This document shows, piece by piece, positions 1-8,195 of a stretch of 30,510 bases of DNA (positions within the stretch are counted from its first letter, which is position 1; each line of letters opens with the position of its first letter). The position numbers were made by a program, and so were the translations under genes. Under the pieces are notes generated by a model that saw only the letters and a program-made list of their open reading frames with translations, was not told the DNA's origin and made no database searches. The DNA is from Bacteroidales bacterium (lineage in GTDB: Bacteria > Bacteroidota > Bacteroidia > Bacteroidales > UBA932), in assembly GCA_017471085.1 (NCBI GenBank), contig JAFUWW010000092.1, forward strand, positions 1 through 30,510, given 5' to 3'.

Positions 1-1
1 G

Positions 2-2515
2 CTCACCGGTAAAGTGGCCGGTCTCAACGTGGTAACCAGCCAGGGCTCCAACCCGAACTCCGGCTCCGACTACCAGATCCGCGGCGCCACTTCCCTGTCG
101 GCCGGCAACGGCCCGCTGGTGGTGATCGACGGTGTTCCCGGCGGAGAAATCCGCTCCCTGTCCCCTCAGGACATCGAATCCATGACCGTCCTGAAGGATG
201 CCGCATCGGCCTCCATCTACGGTACCAGCGGCGCCAACGGTGTGATCCTCATCACCACCAAGAAAGGCTCCAAGGACGAACCCGGCACGGCCCACGTGAC
301 CTACGACGGGTCGTTCAACGTGAACCTGGTGAAGGATCACATCGCCATCCTCTCTCCGGAAGAGTGGGTCCGCTCCCGCCGCGGCACCGACTACGGTTAC
401 CGCACCGACTGGTACAATGCCCTCCTCCGCGACTTCTCCTACGGTCACAGCCACTATGTGTCCGTGGACGGCAGCACCAATAAGGGTTCCTACAATGCCT
501 CGGTGAACTACAAGAACTCCCTGGGTGTGGACCTGGTGGACGCCCGTGAAGAGTTCGGCGCACGCGCCGCTCTGGAGCAGCGCCTGATCAAGGACATCCT
601 CCAGTTCAACGTGAGTCTGAACGTACGCCGCGTGAACGAGGAATATGGCAACGACGGTTCCTTCGGCACCGCCATGACCATCAACCCCACCTTCCCCATC
701 TACAACGAGGACGGCTCGTTCTACCAGCCCACCGCCCCTACCGGCGCCACGAACCCGGTGGAAGCCATGCTCAACAAGACCGCCAACGGCCAGCGCCTGT
801 ACGCCACCGGCGCCGTCTCCCTGAAGGCCAACCTGTTCAAGAACGACCTCCACAACCTGAGCAGCACCATCACCTACTCGCTGGACTACAACGACTACAA
901 GAGCAACAACTACACCCCCATCGAGTCCCACGACAAATACTGGAACGGTTATGAGGGTACGGCTTCCCTGAGCTACTCCAAGAGCTGGCGCAACCAGCTG
1001 GAATGGCTGTTCAACTACTCCTTCCACAGCGGCGCCCACCATGTGAACGCCGTGGCAGGCTACTCCTACCAGGATTTCAACTCCGAGAACATGAGCATGA
1101 CCAACCGCGGTTTCGCTTATGACTCCATCCTGTGGAACGACATCGGTTCGGGTACCGCCCGCACCGAGAACCCCGCCCAGACCAGCATGGGTTCCGGCAA
1201 GTCCCTGAGCAAGGTGATCGCCCTCCTGGCCCGTGTGAACTACAACTGGAACAACATCATCTTCGCCCAGCTGAGCATCCGTCGGGAAGGTGCCACCAAC
1301 TTCGGTGAGAACAACAAGTGGGGTAACTTCCCCGCCGCCTCCCTCGCCGTGGAACTGGCCAACCTGGACTTCATGAGCGGCGCCACCTGGATCAACAGCC
1401 TCAAGCCCCGTATCTCCTACGGTGTCACCGGCCGCCGCGGCGGTTCCAACGTGGCCCGTCCTACCTACGGCAGCCACGGTCAGTACTTCATGGACGGCGA
1501 ATGGGTCAAGGGTTACCGCCCGGCCGCCAATGAGAACCCGGACCTGCGCTGGGAGAAACTCGTCGCCATCAACGCCGGCGTAAACTTCGCCTTCTTCGAC
1601 AACCGCCTGCGCGGTAGCCTGGATTTCTACAACCGTATGAGCCCGGACCTGCTGTACAACTACACGGCCCCGCAGCCTCCGTTCATCCACAGCAGCATCC
1701 TCGTGAACGTGGGTGAGACCCAGAACCTGGGTGCCGAACTGTCCCTGGATTACGACGTGCTGGCCAAGACCCCCTTCACCTGGACAACCGGCATCAACGC
1801 TTCCGTGGGCTATTCCCGCATCAAGTCCCTGTCCAACCAGATCTACGGCGCCTCCTACATCGACATGCTAGGCACCGGCGGCCTGGGACAGACCTCCTAC
1901 TACTATCGCTATACCGAAGGCAGCCGGATCGGTGAACTGTACGGCTATGAGGCCGCCGGCGTCAACGAATACGGCGACATGATGGTCTACGACAACGACG
2001 GCAACGTGATTACCGCCGCATCGGCCAACGCAGCCTACAAACGCTATATCGGCAATACCATCCCCAAGCTGTTCCTCTCCTGGAACAACACTTTCCGGTA
2101 TAAGAATTTCGACCTGAACATCTTCATGAACGGCGCCTTCGGCCACATGATCTACAACAACCGCCGCGCCGGCAACCTCCAGAGCTCCGGTAACGCCAAC
2201 GTGTTCCGCACCGCCTACACCCGCGACAAGGAAATCCGCGAATACGGCGGCGTGGTCACCTCCTACTTCCTGGAGCGCGGTGATTTCATGAAGATCCAGA
2301 ACATTACGCTGGGTTACACCTTTACTCCCAAGAACCGCGAGATTCTCCAGAGTCTGCGCGTGTTCCTCACCGCTTCCGACCTGTACACCTTCACCGGTTA
2401 CACCGGAACCGACCCGGCCCTTCTGTCCACCAACGGCCTCACCCCCGGCGTAGACAACGGCATCGGCTATCCCGAGACCCGCGTCGTCACCCTGGGCGCA
2501 ACCCTTACCTTCTAA
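2..2515 (+). CDS. susC: SusC-like TonB-dependent transporter, 5' partial
   Basis: Outer-membrane TonB-dependent transporter that would import maltodextrins bound by its SusD partner. The frame is open from base 2 with no start, so the signal peptide, carboxypeptidase-like domain and start of the plug lie outside the window; the 837 residues present compare with about 1000 for the family. The visible N-terminus is the SusC plug (LTGKVAGLNV, then YQIRGA, LVVIDGVPGG, and DAASASIYGTSGANGVI at about residues 65-85). The rest is aromatic-rich beta-barrel sequence, and the protein ends in the barrel-type terminus RVVTLGATLTF. The susD-like gene starts 12 nt downstream, so the pair is co-transcribed. 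The starch assignment comes from the following CBM26-like and GH13 genes, not from this protein. Confidence 0.95.
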   Translation, partial: LTGKVAGLNVVTSQGSNPNSGSDYQIRGATSLSAGNGPLVVIDGVPGGEIRSLSPQDIESMTVLKDAASASIYGTSGANGVILITTKKGSKDEPGTAHVTYDGSFNVNLVKDHIAILSPEEWVRSRRGTDYGYRTDWYNALLRDFSYGHSHYVSVDGSTNKGSYNASVNYKNSLGVDLVDAREEFGARAALEQRLIKDILQFNVSLNVRRVNEEYGNDGSFGTAMTINPTFPIYNEDGSFYQPTAPTGATNPVEAMLNKTANGQRLYATGAVSLKANLFKNDLHNLSSTITYSLDYNDYKSNNYTPIESHDKYWNGYEGTASLSYSKSWRNQLEWLFNYSFHSGAHHVNAVAGYSYQDFNSENMSMTNRGFAYDSILWNDIGSGTARTENPAQTSMGSGKSLSKVIALLARVNYNWNNIIFAQLSIRREGATNFGENNKWGNFPAASLAVELANLDFMSGATWINSLKPRISYGVTGRRGGSNVARPTYGSHGQYFMDGEWVKGYRPAANENPDLRWEKLVAINAGVNFAFFDNRLRGSLDFYNRMSPDLLYNYTAPQPPFIHSSILVNVGETQNLGAELSLDYDVLAKTPFTWTTGINASVGYSRIKSLSNQIYGASYIDMLGTGGLGQTSYYYRYTEGSRIGELYGYEAAGVNEYGDMMVYDNDGNVITAASANAAYKRYIGNTIPKLFLSWNNTFRYKNFDLNIFMNGAFGHMIYNNRRAGNLQSSGNANVFRTAYTRDKEIREYGGVVTSYFLERGDFMKIQNITLGYTFTPKNREILQSLRVFLTASDLYTFTGYTGTDPALLSTNGLTPGVDNGIGYPETRVVTLGATLTF

Positions 2516-2527
2516 TCGGATTGCCTT

Positions 2528-4333
2528 ATGAGAAAAATTTTCAATACCCTTGCACTGGCGGCTGCAGCGCTTAGCCTCACCGCCTGCTTCGACCTCACCG
2601 AACAGGCCTTCAACCGGATTGAGAAGGACAACTTCTACCAGAACGAAGGCAGCGTAAAAGGTGCCATCGCCTCTGTATACTACACGGCGGAAGGCTCCTT
2701 CGGCGAGTATTTCTTCTACCTGAACGAATTCTCCGCCGACCAGGTTGCCTGGCGTGTCTGGAACGGCGGCCAGTGGGGATGGGACAACGCCGAGAAATTC
2801 GTGCTTTCCTCCCATACCTGGACTTCCGAATCCACCATCATCCGCAGCGCCTGGAACAACACCTGGGGTGCCATCGGCGAATGCAACTCCATCATCCACG
2901 ACCTGGAGACCCTGGATCTGGACGCCATCGGCGTATCGGCCGAGCATGCCGCCCAGTACATCGATGAGATGCGTACCCTCCGCGCCTGGTGCTACTACAA
3001 CCTCTTCGAGGTCTGGGGCGGCGCCCTGCCGCTGAACACCGAAGTCACCGCCGAAGTGCCCGGCTCCGCCGCCGAGAACTTCGATGAAGGCTGCAAGGTG
3101 ATCTTCGAGTTCCTGATCAAGGAACTGGACGAGAGCCTCGGGAACCTTCCCAAGAACAACGTGAACCGCATGAACCAGGCCACCAACCGCATGATCAAGG
3201 CCCGTCTGCTGTTCAACGCCCAGGTGTTCATCAAGGAAGACCACTTCAGCGAGTGCGCCACCCTGTGCCAGGACATCCTCAACGGCACTTACGGCACCTA
3301 TTCCCTCGCTTCCGACTATCACGACATCTACAATATCGACAACGTGAACTGCCCGGAGGTGATCTTCGCCCTGGCTTCCGAATACGGAAAATCCCACGGC
3401 AACGCCTACAACTGCCGCAACGTCACCTTCCTGCCCTATAACGCTTTCGGCGATCCGCTGTCCATCTTCGGATCCAACAACGACCAGGGCCGCTGGAACT
3501 GCGTCATCATCGCCCCGTCCCACGACAACTCCGGCACCGTGCTGCCTACCGGCGGTACCGACACCGGCGGAAAGTCCTTCCTCTTCGACTATGGCGACAA
3601 ACTGGGCGCCGTCTATGACAGGTTCGACAACCGCGACATCCGCAAGGCTCCCTACCACGCCGACGAAAACGGCAAATGGGACGGTCTGTTCCTCATCGGC
3701 ACCCAGAAAGACTACTATACCGGTGAAGTTCTTCCGGCCGATGCCGACCGTGACGGTCAGGACCTGGTATACGTAGACCAGGTGGGTACCTTCCAGAACA
3801 AAGGCCGCGACCTCACCACCGTCATGTCCCCGCACTGGGGCGAGACCAACTCCGGCTACCGGATGCTCCGCTACCCCATCCTCCCGGATGTGTGCGGCGT
3901 AGACTTCCGCGACATCGACGAGGTGGAATTCCGCCTGGCCGAGGTCTACTACATGCTGGCCGAGTGCAAGCTCCGCGCCGGTGACAGCGCCGGTGCCAAA
4001 GACCTGGTGAACCAGGTACGCCAGCGTTATTTCAAGGCCTCCGACTGGGCCACCGTCCAGAACGAGCCCGGTCCCGGCTTCAGCAACTTCGACCTTGACT
4101 GGATGCTCAACGAATGGGGTAAGGAGTTCCTGTGCGAGGGCAGACGCCGCCGCACCGACCTCCGCCGCTACGACAAATTCACCCAGGGCCAGTGGTGGTT
4201 CTTCGGCCGTGGCGAGGGTGACGACTTCTATCCTGCCCAGCGCGACCGCAAGTACGAGTGGTTCCCGCTCCCGGAGGCAGCCCTTACCGTGAATCCCGGC
4301 CTTGTGCAGAATCCTAACTATGTAGCTGAATAA
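2528..4333 (+). CDS. susD: SusD/RagB-family glycan-binding lipoprotein
   Basis: Surface lipoprotein that caps the SusC channel and binds the incoming glycan. The 601 residues begin with a lipoprotein signal peptide (MRKIFNTLALAAAALSLTAC, lipid-accepting Cys20). SusD/RagB features include MRTLRAWCYYNLFEVWGGALPL at about residues 149-170 (the conserved helix followed by the G-G-x-P-L motif). Near the C-terminus are the FRLAEVYYMLAECKLRAG helix and the WGKEFLCEGRRRRTDLRRYDKF segment, typical of the RagB C-terminal domain. It sits 12 nt after the SusC gene and 2 nt before the starch-binding lipoprotein, indicating tight operon coupling. Family membership is very secure. The ligand (starch or maltodextrin) is inferred from context. 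Confidence 0.95.
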   Translation: MRKIFNTLALAAAALSLTACFDLTEQAFNRIEKDNFYQNEGSVKGAIASVYYTAEGSFGEYFFYLNEFSADQVAWRVWNGGQWGWDNAEKFVLSSHTWTSESTIIRSAWNNTWGAIGECNSIIHDLETLDLDAIGVSAEHAAQYIDEMRTLRAWCYYNLFEVWGGALPLNTEVTAEVPGSAAENFDEGCKVIFEFLIKELDESLGNLPKNNVNRMNQATNRMIKARLLFNAQVFIKEDHFSECATLCQDILNGTYGTYSLASDYHDIYNIDNVNCPEVIFALASEYGKSHGNAYNCRNVTFLPYNAFGDPLSIFGSNNDQGRWNCVIIAPSHDNSGTVLPTGGTDTGGKSFLFDYGDKLGAVYDRFDNRDIRKAPYHADENGKWDGLFLIGTQKDYYTGEVLPADADRDGQDLVYVDQVGTFQNKGRDLTTVMSPHWGETNSGYRMLRYPILPDVCGVDFRDIDEVEFRLAEVYYMLAECKLRAGDSAGAKDLVNQVRQRYFKASDWATVQNEPGPGFSNFDLDWMLNEWGKEFLCEGRRRRTDLRRYDKFTQGQWWFFGRGEGDDFYPAQRDRKYEWFPLPEAALTVNPGLVQNPNYVAE

Positions 4334-4335
4334 CA

Positions 4336-6756
4336 ATGAAAAAAATCTTATCATACCTGACGATTCCGGTTCTGGCAGCGCTCGCCGCTTCCTGTATGCA
4401 GAAAGAACCCATCGAGTTCTCGCATGAAAAGCAGGCGTTCCAGACCCAGGCCGGCAAGATCCTCGTGGAGGCCATCCTGCCTCAGGCAACGACCCAGGAC
4501 GAGGAAGTCTACATCATCGGTCCCTTCAACGGCGAAGATGCCGCCATCGGCAACCCTTCTTACCGGATGACCCGTTCCGAAACCATCACCTCCAAGTGGG
4601 GTGTCTATCTGGATCCCAGCACTTTCCAGGGCGGAAAGACCCTGGCCGACGGATTCACCTTCTACTCCGTGCAGCAGGGTTATGAGCGCAGCTCCCGCAA
4701 CGAAGCCGTGTCCCATACCCTCACCATCGGCACCGGCGAGTGGGCCAATGTCTATGCCGACAAGTGGGAAGCCTACTTCCTGCCTCCGAAGGAGGATCCG
4801 GGTGTCGTGCTGCCCGAGCACAGCGGCGTGCGCGTGTACATCATCGACCAGACCGGCTGGGACGCCATCGCCCTGTACCAGTGGGGTGACGTGAACAACT
4901 TCGGCGGCGACTGGCCTGGCATGCAGGTCTCCGGCACCGTCAATATCGGCGGCCAGGATTTCAAGTACTTCGAGTACGGGGACGATATCATCGGCCTTGG
5001 CCAGAACCTCATCTTCAACAACAACGGCAACGGCGTGCAGCTGGCCGACTACAACATCTCCTTCGCAGACGGTGTGGCCGACTACTTCCTGCTGGTGACG
5101 GCCGACGGTGTCTCCGAGGCTCCGAATCCCGTCGAAGGCGGTTCCACCGACCCGCGCAAGGCCATGACCGAAACCAGCCCCTGGGGCGTGATCGGCTCCA
5201 TCGCCTCCACCGGCAACAGCTGGGGGGCCGATGAACCCATGTTCACCGACGGCACCTGGCATGTAGCCCTGGCCCTCGAACTCACCGCTTCCGACGAGTT
5301 CAAGTTCCGCAAGGACGCCGACTGGGGCGTGAACTTCGGCGGCACCTGCGAGGCCATCGGCGAAGCCTTCGCCGTGACCCAGGACGGTTCCAACATCAAG
5401 GTTCCCGAAGACGGCACCTACGACCTCTTCCTGAATCCGGATGCAGCCCTCGTGGTCATCGTCAAGGCCGGCGATCCCGTAACCCTGCCTTCCGGCGGAG
5501 AACCTTCCGGTCCCGACGATCCCGAGGTGGTAGTTCCCAACGATCCTGTGACTATCTATGTACAGGATCTCTCCGGCTGGGACGCCCTCTATGTGTACAT
5601 GTGGGGCGACAAGAACGACCTCAGCGGCGGCTGGCCCGGCGCAGAGATTACCGGCAGCCGTAAAATCGGTTCGGTCACCTACAAGTCCGTGGTGGTGGAA
5701 GACGCCCTGGGACGCAACGAGAACCTCATCTTCAACAACAACGCCGGCACGCAGACCGCCGACTACAACATCACCCTCACCGAGGAAGTGTTCGTACAGC
5801 TGGATGCCGAAGGCAATGTTACGCCTCTGGATCCCTACAACCCGGACATCAAGATCTTGGTGAACAACAAGACCGACTGGAAGGAGATCACCCTCTATGC
5901 ATGGGGTGACGCAGAGGCCTTCGGCGGCTGGCCGGGCGCCACGCCCGTGGGCAAGGAAGTGGTAGGCGATGTGGAATACACCGTCTTCGGCCTCCCTGCC
6001 GAGATGGCCGGAAAGAACCTCAACCTCATCTTCAACAACAACGGCGGCGGACAGCAGCTGGCTGACTTTGCCATCACCGTACCCGAGGACGAGCTCTTCC
6101 TGAACATCAACGCCCAGTACTCCGTGGGCACGGTGGAGGGAAACCCCCGCGGTGCCGACAAGAAGCGTGTCGCCATCTTCGTGGACAACCAGACCACCTG
6201 GGATTCCATCGCCCTCTACCAGTGGGGTGAGGTGAACAACCTGGGCGGCGGCTGGCCCGGAGCTGCGGCCGGCGGCGTCGTGACCATCGGCGAGACCATC
6301 TACCTGGTTTACTTCTTCGAGGATGCCCTTGGCCTGAACCAGCACCTGATCTTCAACAACGGCGGTGGCGGCGTGCAGCTTCCGGACTTCGACCTCAAGT
6401 TCGAGAAGAACGAGTACTTCCTCACCGTGACGGATGAAGGCGTGACCCTCCAGGAGAACCCGGAGACTGTGGTGGTGTTCGTCCAGGACCAGACCGGCTG
6501 GGACGAAATGGCCCTCTATATGTGGGGCGACGTGAACAACCTGGGCGGTGGCTGGCCCGGTGTCGCCATAGGCGGAACCGCCCTCGTGAACGACATCCCC
6601 ACCTTCGCGTTTGTCATTGACGAAGCCCTCGGAAAGGCGGAGAACCTCATTTTCAACAACAACGGCAACGGCACCCAGCTGCCGGACTATGCCCTGAAAT
6701 TCGAGCGAAACGCCTATTATCTCACCGTGAAAGACAGTGGCATAGCCACCTTCTGA
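4336..6756 (+). CDS. SusE/SusF-position lipoprotein with five CBM26-like starch-binding modules
   Basis: Probable surface starch-binding lipoprotein in the place of SusE/SusF. The 806 residues start with a lipoprotein signal peptide (Cys20, AASC). An N-terminal domain of about 22-160 resembles SusE-type spacers but I cannot assign it firmly. Five related modules lie at about 165-262, 405-497, 505-605, 609-709 and 711-806. Each has a GW or similar start, an LYxWG strand, a WPG motif and an LIFNN strand, as in CBM26 starch-binding modules. Between modules 1 and 2, at about 280-378, is a different domain (PWGVIGSIAS, EFKFRKDADWGVNFGG) that matches the SusE/SusF starch-binding fold. A Pro/Gly linker follows it (about 380-404). 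No catalytic domain is visible. It starts 2 nt after the SusD gene. The CBM26 call is from motif recognition, not a search. Confidence 0.8.
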   Translation: MKKILSYLTIPVLAALAASCMQKEPIEFSHEKQAFQTQAGKILVEAILPQATTQDEEVYIIGPFNGEDAAIGNPSYRMTRSETITSKWGVYLDPSTFQGGKTLADGFTFYSVQQGYERSSRNEAVSHTLTIGTGEWANVYADKWEAYFLPPKEDPGVVLPEHSGVRVYIIDQTGWDAIALYQWGDVNNFGGDWPGMQVSGTVNIGGQDFKYFEYGDDIIGLGQNLIFNNNGNGVQLADYNISFADGVADYFLLVTADGVSEAPNPVEGGSTDPRKAMTETSPWGVIGSIASTGNSWGADEPMFTDGTWHVALALELTASDEFKFRKDADWGVNFGGTCEAIGEAFAVTQDGSNIKVPEDGTYDLFLNPDAALVVIVKAGDPVTLPSGGEPSGPDDPEVVVPNDPVTIYVQDLSGWDALYVYMWGDKNDLSGGWPGAEITGSRKIGSVTYKSVVVEDALGRNENLIFNNNAGTQTADYNITLTEEVFVQLDAEGNVTPLDPYNPDIKILVNNKTDWKEITLYAWGDAEAFGGWPGATPVGKEVVGDVEYTVFGLPAEMAGKNLNLIFNNNGGGQQLADFAITVPEDELFLNINAQYSVGTVEGNPRGADKKRVAIFVDNQTTWDSIALYQWGEVNNLGGGWPGAAAGGVVTIGETIYLVYFFEDALGLNQHLIFNNGGGGVQLPDFDLKFEKNEYFLTVTDEGVTLQENPETVVVFVQDQTGWDEMALYMWGDVNNLGGGWPGVAIGGTALVNDIPTFAFVIDEALGKAENLIFNNNGNGTQLPDYALKFERNAYYLTVKDSGIATF
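4828..6753 (+). repeat. Five CBM26-like coding repeats
   Basis: Tandem protein modules inside the starch-binding lipoprotein, interrupted once by a SusE/F-like domain at about 5173-5470. The modules begin near 4828, 5548, 5848, 6160 and 6466. Modules 4 and 5 are the most alike at DNA level: both carry the same GTGAACAACCTGGGCGG stretch before the GGCTGGCCCGG that encodes GWPG. This points to recent duplication at the 3' end of the gene. Confidence 0.7.
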
Positions 6757-6767
6757 ACCTGAATGCA

Positions 6768-6799
6768 AAGGCCGGCGCCCCTGACCGGACACCGGCCTT
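6768..6799 (+). promoter_or_regulatory. Intra-operon hairpin between the starch-binding protein and the amylase
   Basis: In the 62-nt gap between the binding-protein stop and the GH13 start, AAGGCCGG (6768-6775) pairs perfectly with CCGGCCTT (6792-6799) around a 16-nt loop. It is followed by CCAAAAAA, not a T-run, so it is not a classical terminator in the + direction. It could protect the 3' end of the susCDE part of the message or lower amylase expression relative to it. The function is inferred. Confidence 0.45.
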
Positions 6800-6818
6800 C
6801 CAAAAAACCACAAATACT

Positions 6819-8189
6819 ATGAAGAAAAGCCTTTTCATACTTACCGTTGCATTCTGCTGCCTGGCCTGCGGAACCTGCACCAAGCCGCAGACCACCCCGG
6901 CCGACAACAACCAGGACCTTCCTGTTATTCCTGACACCCCGGTAACCCCTGCATCCTACGCCACCGAAATCTTCTCGATGGACGGCATCGCCCGCGACCA
7001 CTGGCAGATTTACCAGGTGAATCCCAAACTGTACGGGAACAGCGGCGCCTTCGGGAAGATCCAGGCCCGCCTGGACGACATCAAAGCCCTGGGTACGGAC
7101 ATCCTGTACCTGATGCCCGTATATGCCGAAGGAAAAAGCGTTCTGTCGGGAATGCCCGGAGACAAGCCCTTCGGATCGCCCTACTGCATCAGGAATTACA
7201 AAGAGGTGGACAGCCAGTACGGCACCCTGGAAGAACTGCGTTCCCTGGTAAAGGCCGCCAAGGAAAAAGGCATGAAAGTGATGTTCGACTGGGTGACCAA
7301 CCATACTTCATGGGACAACGTGTGGCTTACCGAGCATCCTGAATGGTACGAACACAAGGCCGACGGCAGCATTGCCTGGCCCACCAAGGACGGCGTGTGG
7401 AAGGACGTAGCCCAGCTGGACTTCGGCAAGAAGGAACTCTGGGCGGCCATGGAGGATGCCCTGGAGTACTGGGTGAAGGAACTGGACATCGACGGCTACC
7501 GCTGCGACTACGCCCACGGCGTACGGGACGATTTCTGGAAAGAGGCCATCGGCAGGCTCAAAGACCTCAAACCGGGATTCCTGATGCTGGCAGAGAGCGA
7601 CTTCGAACGGATGTTCGACGACGGGTTCGACATTATCTTCGACCGTGCCATGAAGAGCCGGATGGTGCGCGTGATCGGCGGCAATTCCGTGAGCGCCTTC
7701 TTCGACTGGTACAAGCAAGATCAGGACAAGACCCCTGCCCCCAAGACCAAACTCTTCTTTGTGACCAACCACGACGACGCCACCTCGGACACCCCGCCCA
7801 CCCAGTTCAAGAGCGCCGACGGAGGCCTCGCCGCCTATGTGCTGATGGCCGCCCTCAACGGCTCCTCCATGATCTACGGTTCGCAGGAGGCCGCCTACAA
7901 CAAGACCATCAATTTCTTCAACTTCCAGAACTTCGACTGGAACGCCAACCCCGACTTCACCAAGAAGTACCAGGACGCCATGCAGGCCCTGTCCGGCGTT
8001 AAGCGCAGCGGAGACCTCAAGGCATACACCAGCGGCAAAGTGGTGTTCCTGCATTATTCCACCGGTTCCCTGATCGCCGTGAACGTGGGCGGATCGGCTG
8101 TGGAAGCCGATTTCCCCGAGCCCGTATCGGGCAAGAACGGCATCCCCGCCAAGCAGAGCTTCGGCGCCTATGAATTCCAAATCTGGTAA
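6819..8189 (+). CDS. GH13 alpha-amylase-family lipoprotein (SusG position)
   Basis: Predicted exported alpha-amylase-family glycoside hydrolase that cleaves alpha-1,4-glucan, probably at the cell surface. The 456 residues start with a signal peptide carrying Cys at 17 and 20; CLAC (Cys17) is an acceptable but weak lipobox. The GH13 regions are intact: region I DWVTNH (157-162), region II GYRCDYAH with nucleophile Asp230, region III LMLAES with acid/base Glu259, and region IV TNHDD with transition-state stabiliser Asp319. The protein is much shorter than SusG (about 690 residues), has no inserted CBM, and has only a short C-terminal beta domain. Starch binding may therefore be supplied by the multi-CBM lipoprotein encoded upstream. 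It follows that gene by 62 nt and precedes the next GH13 by 6 nt. Amylase is the most likely activity; the product pattern cannot be predicted. Confidence 0.88.
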   Translation: MKKSLFILTVAFCCLACGTCTKPQTTPADNNQDLPVIPDTPVTPASYATEIFSMDGIARDHWQIYQVNPKLYGNSGAFGKIQARLDDIKALGTDILYLMPVYAEGKSVLSGMPGDKPFGSPYCIRNYKEVDSQYGTLEELRSLVKAAKEKGMKVMFDWVTNHTSWDNVWLTEHPEWYEHKADGSIAWPTKDGVWKDVAQLDFGKKELWAAMEDALEYWVKELDIDGYRCDYAHGVRDDFWKEAIGRLKDLKPGFLMLAESDFERMFDDGFDIIFDRAMKSRMVRVIGGNSVSAFFDWYKQDQDKTPAPKTKLFFVTNHDDATSDTPPTQFKSADGGLAAYVLMAALNGSSMIYGSQEAAYNKTINFFNFQNFDWNANPDFTKKYQDAMQALSGVKRSGDLKAYTSGKVVFLHYSTGSLIAVNVGGSAVEADFPEPVSGKNGIPAKQSFGAYEFQIW

Positions 8190-8195
8190 AGCCCT

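Noticed and set aside
1868..4489. Long - strand open frames opposite the SusC/SusD genes and similarly opposite 4351-6813 and 7308-10076.
   Set aside because: They are antisense shadows of well-identified genes and contain no motif.
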